The notes under the pieces were generated by a model. The model saw nothing but the letters and a program-made list of their open reading frames with translations, was not told the DNA's origin and did not search any database. Position numbers and translations under genes: made by a program. This document shows, one piece after another, positions 54,388-63,012 of a stretch of DNA of 64,000 nt. Numbering within the stretch: position 1 is the first letter of the stretch; each line of letters starts with the position of its first letter. Where the stretch lies: the NCBI GenBank assembly GCA_039934035.1, contig JBDTMZ010000033.1:52771-116770 (forward strand), given 5' to 3'. Source of the stretch: Solibacter sp039934035. GTDB taxonomy: Bacteria > Acidobacteriota > Terriglobia > Bryobacterales > Bryobacteraceae.

Positions 54388-54876
54388 GTTCTCTTGTTAT
54401 CCTGCGATCGGAAATTGACGAGGCTAAGGTATGACTGACCTTGTCTATGCCGACTGGATACGGCTCTCAACTGGGTCTGGCGTCTAATGGGTGCGAGTTG
54501 GAGCAATTACGGTGCCAACCGACCTTACTCCCGCTGCAAATGTATAAAACGGTGCATTAGCCGCGTTCGCACCGCCTTGCGCTGCTTTTACCAGTTCGAC
54601 CAAGTTTGTGACGGCGCCAGACTAGACCCAATCTTTAGGACTTCAGCTCATGCATTTGGAAACCCGCCCGGGTGATTGGTTCGCCCTTGATCTAAACGAC
54701 AGTAAAAACAAAGCGGTTGGCTCGCGATAAGGGCTGCATCCAACTCGGCATTCAACGTGCTAATCTTCGTACCCGATAGAGGGTGCCGGCGCTCCCGAGA
54801 CTGATAGATACCTGCGCTGTTGACCGGGATTCAAGCGCGATCCGGTGGCTCCCTAGAAAATTGGAGGACGATGACT
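54388..54876. other. Divergent intergenic region, no gene seen
   Basis: 489 bp between the minus-strand giant-protein gene and the PEP-CTERM gene. A short open frame at 54487-54675 has no recognisable protein features. Promoters for both flanking genes must lie here. I found no convincing sigma-70 pair and no good sigma-54 site with the GG-N10-GC spacing. A clear ribosome-binding site (GGAGG, 54863-54867) lies at the right end. Confidence 0.5.
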
Positions 54877-55665
54877 ATGAAGGTTTTTCTTAAGGCCACA
54901 GCGCTCTCGATAGCACTTTGCTGTTTGGCGAGCGCTGCGACACTCTCACTGAATTCCAGCACCGGGACTTGGATCTCGGTCATTCCGGCGGCCACCCCTG
55001 GGCTAACTGGTGAAACCACCTCCCATGTGCAATGGGGCACGCCTGGTAGCCTCGCTGATAACCCTCTCGGGTTGAAGAGCGGGTATCAATTCAACGGGGC
55101 TGCTCCGCCACCTGTGCTCGGCATCAATCTGGACACAAACTTTTTGCTTGGGACGTTTATTCACGAGAACAACGCGATCGTGCCGGGAACGTCCATCAGC
55201 CAGGTAACTCTAAGGATCTTGCTGGAATTGGGGATTCCCGACGGACCTACCAACGTGGGGCCTCTGGCTTTCGATTACATCTTCCAGCACGACGAAACGA
55301 ACAATGGGGCGTCTCCCTGCGCCTATGTAGCTCCAGAGAACACTAACCCGACACCAAACATCACCCCGGTGGGCTTCGCGGGTCCCAGCTGTGACGATCG
55401 GGTGTTTATCGCGAACAGCATCCCGGCTACGAACTTCCTGATCGGATCCACGTTGTACACTCTGAACCTGGTTGGCTTTTCCCAGAATGGTGGTGTGACG
55501 ATCCGTGACAAATTCTACACCACGGAAGATATCGATAATTCTGCCCAACTGTTCGCTAAGATCACGGCAGCAGAGCAGACCGCTCCGGAGCCGGCGTCGT
55601 TCATGCTGATCGGCGGGGGTATGCTGGCGCTCGGGCTAGGCCTGCGGAAGCGGGTTATCCGCTAA
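54877..55665 (+). CDS. PEP-CTERM sorting-domain protein
   Basis: ATG 54877 is chosen because GGAGG at 54863-54867 is nine bases away; ATG 54871 is only three bases from it. The 262-residue product has a signal peptide (KATALSIALCCLASAATLS). The C-terminus is a classic PEP-CTERM signal: 'PEPASFMLIGGGMLALGLGL' followed by RKRVIR. The mature part is a beta-rich domain with 'CAYVAPENTNPTPNITP' and two Cys that may pair. PEP-CTERM proteins are cleaved by an exosortase and usually occur in genomes with exopolysaccharide clusters like this one. No exosortase is in the window. Function of the mature domain is unknown. Confidence 0.88.
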   Translation: MKVFLKATALSIALCCLASAATLSLNSSTGTWISVIPAATPGLTGETTSHVQWGTPGSLADNPLGLKSGYQFNGAAPPPVLGINLDTNFLLGTFIHENNAIVPGTSISQVTLRILLELGIPDGPTNVGPLAFDYIFQHDETNNGASPCAYVAPENTNPTPNITPVGFAGPSCDDRVFIANSIPATNFLIGSTLYTLNLVGFSQNGGVTIRDKFYTTEDIDNSAQLFAKITAAEQTAPEPASFMLIGGGMLALGLGLRKRVIR

Positions 55666-55700
55666 AGTTCCGTCCTGATTTTGGAGTTCATTCTCATCAC

Positions 55701-55730
55701 AAAGGAGGGCTCGGAAGCGAGTCCTCCTTT
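55701..55730 (+). terminator. Rho-independent-type hairpin after the PEP-CTERM gene
   Basis: Two 13-nt arms (55701-55713 and 55718-55730) pair with one G-T wobble around a GAAG loop. The stem is GC-rich in the middle and starts with AAA/ends with TTT, then ATTGTTGTT follows. It lies 36 bp after the stop and before the convergent methyltransferase gene. The T-rich tail is on the + side, so it mainly stops + transcription, though the A/T ends may give some bidirectional effect. Confidence 0.85.
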
Positions 55731-55769
55731 ATTGTTGTTCGGACACGTGCGGAGAACCGCTCGTAAGAA

Positions 55770-56705
55770 TCAGAACATCCGCACGATCCGGCGCTTCATG
55801 CGATACGCTTTGCGCCTGAGCCAATCTTTCGCATCGGTGGGTTTCCGGCCTGATTCCACCCAATCCCCCATGTCATTCGCAATGGTTCGCAGTCGCGACT
55901 GGATGAACTGCGGACTGACCAGAGCTACTTCCGCAGGTTCACAAGCTTCGAGCAGATAGCCGACGAGCGCCTGTGACTGCTCAAAAGCGAAACTGACGGC
56001 TACGGTCCGAAGTCCAACCGCTCGGAAAACTCCCTCTGCCGTCTCACTGCTCAGCCAGTAACAATGGTCGATTTTGGAAACGGCCTCGGGCGTTCCTGTC
56101 AGGTGACACCTGAGGTCGAAATCCACAATGTCACAGAACAGGAGTCCGCCCGGGTTGAGGAGCCGGCGGATCTTCTGCAAGGAGCCCTTTAGATCTTGCA
56201 CGTGTTCGATACTGCGGCAAAAAAGGAGCATGTCGTACTTCTCGGTGCTCTCCCAACCCTCAATCGTCCCCGTGAATCCCTCAAGTCCCAGCTTTCGCGC
56301 GGCGGCTACCTCCTCGTCGGCCGGATCCAGCACTGCACACTTCATCTGGAAAGCCTTCTGAAACTCAAGCGCAACGTGCCCCGCGCTTCCACCGATATCC
56401 AGCAGCCGTGCACCCGGCCGGAATCGCAGATAGCCGTCGAGGGCTTGAATCAGCTTCCTGCCGTACTGAAGTTGATCGGCGTGAATAGCCGCGATGTCAT
56501 GGCCCGCGCCGTCGCTAAATGCATGTGAAAGTGTGCGATAGTGGCCCTTCGAATAGAACTCGGCGTACCCCTCGTCCGTGAAGCGATCCGCCAGATAATA
56601 AAGGCCGCACTCCAGACACATTGCGAGGCGTGAAGGAAAGCCGTACCGGTCGATCTGCGCGATCACGGCGCTGCGCTCCGACCCGCAGAGATTGCAAGCG
56701 GCCAT
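55770..56705 (-). CDS. Zinc-ribbon class I methyltransferase
   Basis: ATG 56705 is preferred to an upstream start because GAGG lies six bases before it and conserved sequence begins at once ('MAACNLCGSERSAVI'). Residues 4-35 form a CxxC...CxxC zinc ribbon ('CNLCGS' and 'CLECGLYY'). The SAM motif is 'ARLLDIGGSAGHVALEF', followed by 'EKYDMLLFCRSIEHVQDLKG' and 'LNPGGLLFCDIVDF'. Such two-part proteins act in sugar C-methylation and O-methylation or other metabolic steps; the substrate is unknown. The C-terminus is basic (RRKAYRMKRRIVRMF), which may favour membrane association. 311 residues. Confidence 0.85.
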   Translation of the reverse strand: MAACNLCGSERSAVIAQIDRYGFPSRLAMCLECGLYYLADRFTDEGYAEFYSKGHYRTLSHAFSDGAGHDIAAIHADQLQYGRKLIQALDGYLRFRPGARLLDIGGSAGHVALEFQKAFQMKCAVLDPADEEVAAARKLGLEGFTGTIEGWESTEKYDMLLFCRSIEHVQDLKGSLQKIRRLLNPGGLLFCDIVDFDLRCHLTGTPEAVSKIDHCYWLSSETAEGVFRAVGLRTVAVSFAFEQSQALVGYLLEACEPAEVALVSPQFIQSRLRTIANDMGDWVESGRKPTDAKDWLRRKAYRMKRRIVRMF

Positions 56706-57731
56706 AAATTTCCTCGGAAGAAGGCGCAGGGCGTTGACTGCCGGCGCGCAGCGAACCCGGCGGCGTTGGAGCTCCGCCGGATGAATTCGCAGGCAGCTTC
56801 CTCCGGCGGGTGAGTATCCCGCGGACCAGTTATAGCTCCGGGGGGAAGCTGTGGGAATCTCGTCGCTTGTCAACGATCTAGGGGAACTCGCCAATGGTCT
56901 ACCTCACGAAAAGTTGGATTTGTGCAAGCGTGTTCGACGCGCCCAGCCTCAAGCGAATAATCTGCTTTCGACTGCATGTATCGAGGTGCCCTGCCAGCAA
57001 CCTTTGCCCGTCAGCCCGACCTCTATCGCCGACGGACACAGGTGTTACCCGCCCAACCTGCAAATCCCGATTTGGGAAAATCTCCAGGCCGATTAGTAAG
57101 CAATTCCATCTCCATTTCATCCGACCACCACTTTCTGGATGTCCGCTACATCGGGGCGGGGGAGGGCGACGCTCTAACGCCGACTTCGTCTGTTCCAGGA
57201 GGTGAACTCTGGCCATAGCATAGAGAGCCGGAGGGTTTGGGGTCCCCTGCGGGCCGTCAGCGGCGGAGTCCGCTGGCGAGATGGCGCAGCGGTTTCCAGC
57301 TGTACCGACCCAGGAGCCGAACCGGGCGGATCAAGTAGTCGGCCATGCCTGGGTGGAACACGGCGGATTGCCGCTGCATGAGCCCGCCGGCATGATGGAA
57401 CAGCTTACCGATGCTTCGGCCTGGCTGAATCCGTTGATCCGGACCAAATTGTGACCGCAGTGCGGCGCCGCGGTGGGTCGTGGTGCCGAACGTCACCCGG
57501 CTTTGGTTGCCGGCGAGGTCGCTGCTGCCGGATGAAGGCGATTCGTGGCAGCCGAGTCGACGTTTTAGGGAAAAATGCCGAAATTTGCTATGCCTTCGTG
57601 GCCTAGCAAGGCAGTTCCAGTATTAGGTTGGGCAACTCCTGCGTGGGAAATGGCAAGTGCGTCCGCATGTGTATCGAACCGGCGGGAACCGGATCGTCCA
57701 TCGCCGTGTACATCCTCTTCGGCCCTTGCCC
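56706..57731. other. About 1 kb without a supported gene
   Basis: Short open frames occur on both strands here, but none has a recognisable domain, signal peptide or ribosome-binding site. Codon patterns do not resemble neighbouring genes. The stretch 57257-57540 on the minus strand stays open for ~90 codons and could be the end of a decayed gene, but no family was recognised. Promoters for the methyltransferase at 55770 should lie at the left edge. Confidence 0.45.
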
Positions 57732-58247
57732 TTACCGAGCATCTGCCAGGAGTCCCGTGATAAGTCTTACCCATTCACGTTTCACCGAGCTATCCACGGT
57801 TCTCGGCTTTCGGCGGACGACGCTTACCATTGCAAGCTGCTCCAGGGCATGGGCTTCTTCGTCGCAGACGGCAATAACTTTGAAATCGTTCTTGAACGCA
57901 CCCAGATAGGTCATCAACGTGGATGCCCCAGGCATCGAGGCAGCGACCACGAGCAGGTCAACCGCCAGCTGCAATTCCGCCAGCAGCAATTCTGCGGCGG
58001 CCACACTTCGGGCCGGCCATGCTTCATACCGAGCCTGGTCGAGCGTTTGGCCAAGCCAGTAGGCAAAGCCCAAATCATCTGTGACGATTAGAACGGTTTT
58101 CACCTGGATGTACTTACGAAGCGTTCGCTGGAGCAATCGGTCTGCCAGAAGCTCATCGCATTGTGTTTCGACACTTTGGCGTCTGGTTGCGGCCGGCTGG
58201 TAGGCGAAAAGTGACGCGAGGCGGGAATAAATACGGAATACTGGCAC
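57732..58247 (-). CDS. Receiver-like protein lacking the phospho-acceptor Asp
   Basis: A response-regulator receiver-like domain of ~123 residues begins at 'KTVLIVTDDLGFAYWLG', where the acidic pair (DD) is present. The position of the phosphorylated Asp in the 'DLLVVAASMPG' strand is Ala, whereas canonical receivers have 'DLVLLD..MPG'. The Lys near 'VVRRKP' is kept. The start is unsure: GTG 58247 gives 171 residues with a 48-residue extension of no known fold, while GTG 58103 gives the bare domain; neither has a good ribosome-binding site. It lies 59 bp after the sigma-54 regulator gene, on the same strand. A phosphorylation-independent partner is one possibility. Confidence 0.68.
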   Translation of the reverse strand: MPVFRIYSRLASLFAYQPAATRRQSVETQCDELLADRLLQRTLRKYIQVKTVLIVTDDLGFAYWLGQTLDQARYEAWPARSVAAAELLLAELQLAVDLLVVAASMPGASTLMTYLGAFKNDFKVIAVCDEEAHALEQLAMVSVVRRKPRTVDSSVKREWVRLITGLLADAR

Positions 58248-58306
58248 AGTTTCCGGCGCCAGCGTGCGGGCTCGTGCTCAAATGCGCTCTCAAAGACGCG
58301 TTGGCG

Positions 58307-59773
58307 TCAACCGCCTGTTGCGGTCATCGACGCCTTCTTAGGCGTCTCCGACGCTAAGTAGGTCATCGACTTGTCCTCGACTCCGAGCTTTTTCATTTTG
58401 TAGAGCAGGGCCTTATAGTCGATTTTCAGCAATGCGGCAGCTCTCTTGCGATTCCAACGGGTGGAGTTCATCGCCGCCAGAATAGCCTCCGTCTCCGCCA
58501 TATGCTTGGCCTTAGTCACCTGTTCCAGAATTGACCCCTCGGCTAGCGGGGCCGCAGGTGCCGCGCCAGACTCGCCGGGTACGGCGTTCATGAGCGGCTT
58601 GCGTAGTGTTCTGGCGTGTATGTCGCGCACCAGCAGATCCGCATTCCGAAGCACGATGAACTTTCGAGTCAGGTTCTCGAGTTCGCGAACGTTACCGGGC
58701 CACCGATACGTCATCATGGCGTGTTTGAGCTCCCCGCTGATGGTTGGCGGGGGAGTACCGGGAGCGGCATGTCTCCTAAGTAGGTATTCAGCCATCGGCA
58801 CGATATCCTCGGTGCGTTCACGTAGCGCAGGAAGAACGAGACTGATGACGTTCAGGCGATAGTACAGGTCTTCGCGGAAGCTTCGGTCGGCGATCCCCTG
58901 TTCAAGATTGCGGTGAGTGGACGCCAGGACTCGCACATCCACCTTGATCGTTTCCTTGCCGCCGACCCGATGGAACTCGTGGTCCTGGAGCACTTGGAGC
59001 AGTTTTGCCTGAAGCCGCACGTCCATGTCGCCGATCTCGTCCAGCAGGATGGTGCCACCGTCGGCCATTTCGAACAGACCGGCTTTCTTCTGGAACGCTC
59101 CGGTAAACGCGCCGCGCTCATAGCCGAACAGTTCGCTTTCGACGAGTTCGGAAGGCAGCGCAGCGCAATTGACCTTGAGGAAAAGTCTGTTAGCGCGGGG
59201 GGAGTGTGCGTGCAACGCACGGGCGATTACCTCTTTGCCGGTACCGGTTTCTCCCTGAATCAGGACAGGAGTCTCAGACCAGCCGACCTGACCCACCAGC
59301 GCGTCGATCTCCTTCATTCGCGCGTTCCTGCTCACGAATGTCTTGCCTTCAGGCGCATCGGTGGCCTCTGCGGGAGTATCTTCCGCTCCGCAGATTTCCA
59401 GCGCGCGGGTGACAGCCTTGCCCAAGTCCTCGTGGGAGATCGGTTTGCAGAGGAAGTCCGTGGCGCCAGCTTTCATCGCAGCGACAATATTGAGGGTCGA
59501 AGGAACTCCCGAAACCATAATTACAGGAAGATTTGGCGCGATTCGCCGGATTGCACGGAGGGTGTCTATCCCGTCGTGGTTCGGCATTACGATATCCAGC
59601 AGTACCGCGGCTATGTCTGACTTAGCAGCCTTAAGGCATGCAATCACCTCATCACCGTCCTGCGCCAACTCGACTGCATAACCCGAACACTTCATCGCCA
59701 TCTCGAGGTACCCGCGAACCTCCATTTCATCGTCACCCACCAAGATGGATCGTCCATTCATAGCAGTCAGCAT
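58307..59773 (-). CDS. Sigma-54-dependent response regulator (NtrC family)
   Basis: ATG 59773 is five bases from the stop of the upstream kinase remnant and has GGAAG about ten bases ahead; ATG 59761 is an alternative. The 488-residue protein has a receiver with 'ILVGDDEMEV', the phospho-Asp in 'VLLDIVMPNHDG', 'IMVSG' and 'LCKPI'. The AAA+ domain has Walker A 'GETGTGKEVIARAL', the sigma-54 contact loop 'ERGAFTGAFQ', Walker B 'GGTILLDEIGDM' and 'WPGNVRELENL'. A Fis-type HTH ends the protein ('RKRAAALLKIDYKALLYKM'). In PEP-CTERM/exopolysaccharide genomes the PrsK-PrsR pair has this layout; whether this is PrsR is not proven. Confidence 0.92.
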   Translation of the reverse strand: MLTAMNGRSILVGDDEMEVRGYLEMAMKCSGYAVELAQDGDEVIACLKAAKSDIAAVLLDIVMPNHDGIDTLRAIRRIAPNLPVIMVSGVPSTLNIVAAMKAGATDFLCKPISHEDLGKAVTRALEICGAEDTPAEATDAPEGKTFVSRNARMKEIDALVGQVGWSETPVLIQGETGTGKEVIARALHAHSPRANRLFLKVNCAALPSELVESELFGYERGAFTGAFQKKAGLFEMADGGTILLDEIGDMDVRLQAKLLQVLQDHEFHRVGGKETIKVDVRVLASTHRNLEQGIADRSFREDLYYRLNVISLVLPALRERTEDIVPMAEYLLRRHAAPGTPPPTISGELKHAMMTYRWPGNVRELENLTRKFIVLRNADLLVRDIHARTLRKPLMNAVPGESGAAPAAPLAEGSILEQVTKAKHMAETEAILAAMNSTRWNRKRAAALLKIDYKALLYKMKKLGVEDKSMTYLASETPKKASMTATGG

Positions 59774-59777
59774 TGAT

Positions 59778-60206
59778 CTACGCTTCCTTTTCCAAACGTT
59801 CTGCCATCTCTTGAGTCTCATCCATCGTATGAGTGCCCTCGTGTCTCTGCGTCGGGAGAACGATCGAAAACATGGGGCTCGATTCGGTGTTCTCGGCCCA
59901 GACACGGCCATCGTGCTGGGTGATGATCATCCTGCTGAGGGCCAAGCCGAGACCGCCTCCCGAGGCGCCATCGTCATGGGCCGCCTCGGCGAATCCCAGA
60001 AAAGCCCCGAGTGCGGCTCGCGTAACCGGCTTGAGCAGAATTAAGGCTTCGGAGGATGTGAAGGCCGGCAGTGCCAAGCCTGGGCTGCAGTCCCACAGGC
60101 CACAGGTCAAAGCCGTCGTGGCACTCCTGGATGGAAACTGTTGTGAATTTCCATTCGTGGTCCCGGATTTCAAAAAAGCTCTCCCGGCAAAGATCCGTCC
60201 TCTCAC
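59778..60206 (-). pseudogene. Truncated histidine-kinase remnant (ATPase C-terminus)
   Basis: The reading frame encodes only the end of a HATPase_c domain: the G2 box 'ASGGGLGLALSRMIITQHDG', then 'RVWAENTESSPMFSIVLPTQ' and a short tail that stops five bases before the response-regulator ATG. Upstream of about residue 60 the frame no longer resembles a kinase. No dimerisation H-box, N-box or sensor domain is found in any frame up to 60640. The sequence is therefore a 5'-deleted kinase gene that still leads into the regulator. The stop/start spacing shows the original kinase-regulator operon order. Confidence 0.72.
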
Positions 60207-60228
60207 CGGAAACCAGTTCTACGTACAT

Positions 60229-60640
60229 AACATTTCCAACTGGCTCGGCGACCCCGATTATTTGGATTCGTTACCACCCAGCATCCAAACGGGCCAATCT
60301 ATCGAACCAACAAGCCACAGAATAAGGGCAGCAGTGATTTTAGTCAATAACATGGTGCTGCCTTTAGTACTGCTATGTAAGTTCAGTACCCTTCCGATTT
60401 GTGAGAGTTAGCACGATTTTTCGGGTTTTCAGGAAAAAAGTTGGCTCGGCAGGCTGTATTTTGAGGGCGGCAGCGAGGGAGGCGACAAGTGTGCCGTCGC
60501 CACATCCGAGACATCAGGAGTCAGTTCGGATTTACATTGCAGTTAGGCTCAAGTGCAATGCTGGGGGTGAGGATAGATCAGAGTTGTGCGTGCCATCTAA
60601 CGTTCGATGGCCATACTATCTAGATTATCTGGGCCGCCCA
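60229..60640. other. About 410 bp without a supported gene
   Basis: No open frame here has a recognisable domain on either strand. The region is AT-richer in places (for example 60290-60420) than its surroundings. It lies where the missing front part of the histidine kinase would be expected, so it may mark a deletion junction. No inverted repeats typical of an insertion sequence were noticed. Confidence 0.45.
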
Positions 60641-61627
60641 TTACCCTTCTCCTCCTCCTGCGGCGGCGACGGCCATGTCGACCGGCACAAACCAGACGCG
60701 GGGAAGGGGCGCTGAGGCGTCGAAGAGCTTCATAGGAGAGTCGGAAATTTCGGTAATCCGAAAAAGCGAGTCGGACCGCATGGGATAGAGTCCGGTCGGT
60801 TGGCAATCGCATTGGGCGGAAGCCGCCGACCCGGCAAGTAAATCCACCGAGGTCACGATACCTCGGGAACTGACCGTGTAAGCAGTCTTGCCATCCGCGG
60901 AGAGTCGGATGGCGACGGGGTCGGAGGTCCGTGAGTCACCGGCGAAGATAAGACGAATGTGCACGCTCTGCCTCGGATTCTGAATCAGAAAGATGTCGCC
61001 AGAGCGCGTGACGGCAATCGCATCATGGCCGCCCGGCCGGAAGGCGGCAGCGGCCATAGGACTGGAAAGAGGCAGGGGTTGAGGCGCCGACCCGGGGACG
61101 ACGAGCCACAGAGTGGTAGTCCCGCCATCCGTGGAAGAGAGCAGAAGTTGCTGAGCGTCGTCGGTGATCGCGATCATACCAGTTTCGAGGACCGACGCAG
61201 GCTCGGCCAAATCGACTACCGTTGGAGATGCCGGAAGGCCGGTCAGTATTTGCAGGCGTTCGCCGACCAGAACGGCGGAACGGCCAGCCGGGCTGAAGAC
61301 GATCCGAGAAAGTGCGGGTGTCGCTCCCGCGATAGCGTATTCGTCAACGGCAGGCAGGCGCACCGCATAGAGCCGGCGATCGGCGGTGGAAAGGGCCAAT
61401 GCCAGATCCTGGCCCGGCGAAATCTCCGCAAAAGAAAACCTGGAGCCGTCCGCTGCCTCGCCGATAGTCGCAGCCCCGGGAATGCCATTAATCGAACGGA
61501 TCAGATGGGAACTTGCGTCGTGCGCAAATCCGAGTCCTGGAATACCGATGGCGCCACCTTGCGCGTGTGCCGTCACCACGAAGAAAGCGGCAAGGTAGCA
61601 AAGGGAAGCAGAGCGCCGAATCGCCAA
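60641..61627 (-). CDS. Secreted beta-propeller-like protein of unknown function
   Basis: TTG 61627 is proposed as start: GGAAG lies about five bases upstream and a signal peptide follows directly (SLCYLAAFFVVTAHAQ). An upstream start at 61729 would put 34 residues before the signal peptide. The 328-residue product has repeated strand pairs such as 'RIVFSPAGRSAVLVGE', 'IAITDDAQQLLLSS' and 'IRLSADGKTAYTVSSRG', like WD40/YVTN-type propeller blades. No enzymatic motif is visible. Its C-terminus (PRVWFVPVDMAVAAAGGGEG) is short and lacks an anchor. Start choice and function are both uncertain. Confidence 0.65.
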   Translation of the reverse strand: MAIRRSASLCYLAAFFVVTAHAQGGAIGIPGLGFAHDASSHLIRSINGIPGAATIGEAADGSRFSFAEISPGQDLALALSTADRRLYAVRLPAVDEYAIAGATPALSRIVFSPAGRSAVLVGERLQILTGLPASPTVVDLAEPASVLETGMIAITDDAQQLLLSSTDGGTTTLWLVVPGSAPQPLPLSSPMAAAAFRPGGHDAIAVTRSGDIFLIQNPRQSVHIRLIFAGDSRTSDPVAIRLSADGKTAYTVSSRGIVTSVDLLAGSAASAQCDCQPTGLYPMRSDSLFRITEISDSPMKLFDASAPLPRVWFVPVDMAVAAAGGGEG

Positions 61628-61860
61628 CGTGCTTCCGCGACTTGAGGAGTGCCCCGGCAGTCCAATTCGAGTTCCATCCAGGTTGGGGTAGGTGACAACA
61701 AACGAAATATCCAAGGTCTGCGATCGCATGGCTTGGCCGGATACAGAGCAATTTGTGTTCCGTAGCGATCGAAGAGAAAACGAAGATTTGCCAGGTATAT
61801 TATGACGTCAGGCTTGCCCAATAATGCGGAACGATTCCCAGTGTTTCTCCCACTGGCCAG

Positions 61861-62877
61861 CTAGCGGACAAGTCTCATGAACGCGGCAACATACTCCTTC
61901 GTTTCCTTGATGTCAGGGACTCCGCCTGTCTGATCCACCCTGGCCGGACCAGCGTTGTAGGCTGCGAGCACGAGCGCCAAGTTACCGTTGTAGCGATCCA
62001 TTAGCTGTTTCAGCAACCGGGCACCGGCTTCCACGCTCTGGTGGGCATCAAAGGGATTGGTAACGCCGAACTGAGCGGCGGTGGCGGGCATGAGCTGCAT
62101 TAAACCCATTGCTCCCTTCGGCGAGACCGCGCACGGATGAAATGCGGACTCGATTTGCATCACGCCGCGGATTAGCTTGTCCTGGAGTTGGTTGGCTCGC
62201 GAGGCTGTGTCAATAATGGGAGTGATTTCCGCCTCGGAGATTCGAGGGCACGGTGGCGGGGAGGCGAAAAATGCAAATGACCGTGTGGTCCGCCAACTGA
62301 CCGGCGCAGCGGAACGTCTGCCGATTAGCGAGCGGAATTCCGACATCCGGCTCGCTCGCTGGCGAGCCGTCTCCTCGATATTCGCCGATTGTTCCGGCGC
62401 CAACAGAGTGTGGTCACATCCGGCTGTGAGCCCCATGCGGCAGGCGAGGTAGTTCCGTTGAAGCACCGCCTTGTGCACCTGTTCCGCCTGCTCCGCGGTC
62501 AGCAGTGTGGGGTTACACGCCGCTGCCAATCCACTGATGCACGCACCCGCATTGCGCCTCAACGCGGCTTCTTTGACTTGTTCCACCTGCCCCGGAGTCA
62601 ACAGCTTTTCGTCGCATGACAGTCCCGGCCGAGCCATACACGCTGTTGCGTTCCGACGCAGGGCCGCCTGACGTACCTCCGCGATCTGCTCCGGCGTGAG
62701 GAGTTTCTCGTTGCAAGCGGCAGCGAGGCCAGTCCGGCAGGCGGCGAGGTTCCAACGTGGGTCATCAGCGGAATTGCCGGCATAAGAGGGAATGCAATGG
62801 GAACAAATTCCTACAGCTAGCAGTAAAGTCAGCCTGAGCACCGTTGAATTATCGCCCGAGAAGGTGGTCCGACGCAA
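61861..62877 (-). CDS. Lytic transglycosylase (SLT) with N-terminal 33-residue Cys repeats
   Basis: A 338-residue secreted protein with a signal peptide (LTLLLAVGICSHCIPSYA). Residues 43-176 are four tandem repeats (see separate entry). The C-terminal ~120 residues are an SLT/lysozyme-like domain: 'GVMQIESAFHPCAVSPKGAM' contains the catalytic Glu (QIES), then 'GLMQLMPATAAQFGV', 'DAHQSVEAGARLLKQLMDRY' and 'LVLAAYNAGPARVD'. It cleaves peptidoglycan glycan strands in the periplasm. The repeat region is not a known partner of SLT domains. It is the farthest-right intact gene on the minus strand. Confidence 0.9.
   Translation of the reverse strand: MRRTTFSGDNSTVLRLTLLLAVGICSHCIPSYAGNSADDPRWNLAACRTGLAAACNEKLLTPEQIAEVRQAALRRNATACMARPGLSCDEKLLTPGQVEQVKEAALRRNAGACISGLAAACNPTLLTAEQAEQVHKAVLQRNYLACRMGLTAGCDHTLLAPEQSANIEETARQRASRMSEFRSLIGRRSAAPVSWRTTRSFAFFASPPPCPRISEAEITPIIDTASRANQLQDKLIRGVMQIESAFHPCAVSPKGAMGLMQLMPATAAQFGVTNPFDAHQSVEAGARLLKQLMDRYNGNLALVLAAYNAGPARVDQTGGVPDIKETKEYVAAFMRLVR
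62350..62751 (-). repeat. Four 33-residue repeats with conserved Cys pairs
   Basis: Repeats cover residues 43-176 of the transglycosylase. Each unit has a C-x7-C pair: C47/C55, C80/C88, C113/C121 and C146/C154, all exactly 33 residues apart. The shared pattern is 'AC..GL...C...LLTPEQ..QV..AALRRN'. The regular Cys pairs suggest one disulfide per helical repeat, similar in spirit to Sel1-like solenoids but with a different length. I do not recognise the family. Confidence 0.85.
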
Positions 62878-63012
62878 TACTTTTTCTCCCCCCTTCTCTC
62901 TCCATCAAATCGATTTAGCTCAGTCTCCCGGGTATAATCCCACTGCCTTGAGGCGGTAATCTTCCAGCGCAACTCTACAACAATGGAGTGATGGCGGAGT
63001 ACGCTCCCTGGG
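62878..63012. other. Intergenic region upstream of the transglycosylase
   Basis: This stretch must hold the promoter of the minus-strand transglycosylase and the left edge of the decayed WD40 sequence. No gene is seen. Confidence 0.4.

Noticed and set aside
54487..54675. A 62-codon + frame in the divergent intergenic region
   Set aside because: No ribosome-binding site, no domain, and it fits the region where promoters are needed.
54700..54730. A TTGGC-containing stretch as a sigma-54 promoter for the PEP-CTERM gene
   Set aside because: The following GC pair is not at the required spacing from the GG, so the site does not fit.
56851..57218. Overlapping short frames on both strands
   Set aside because: No recognisable features in any of them; several mutually exclusive frames coexist, as in noncoding DNA.
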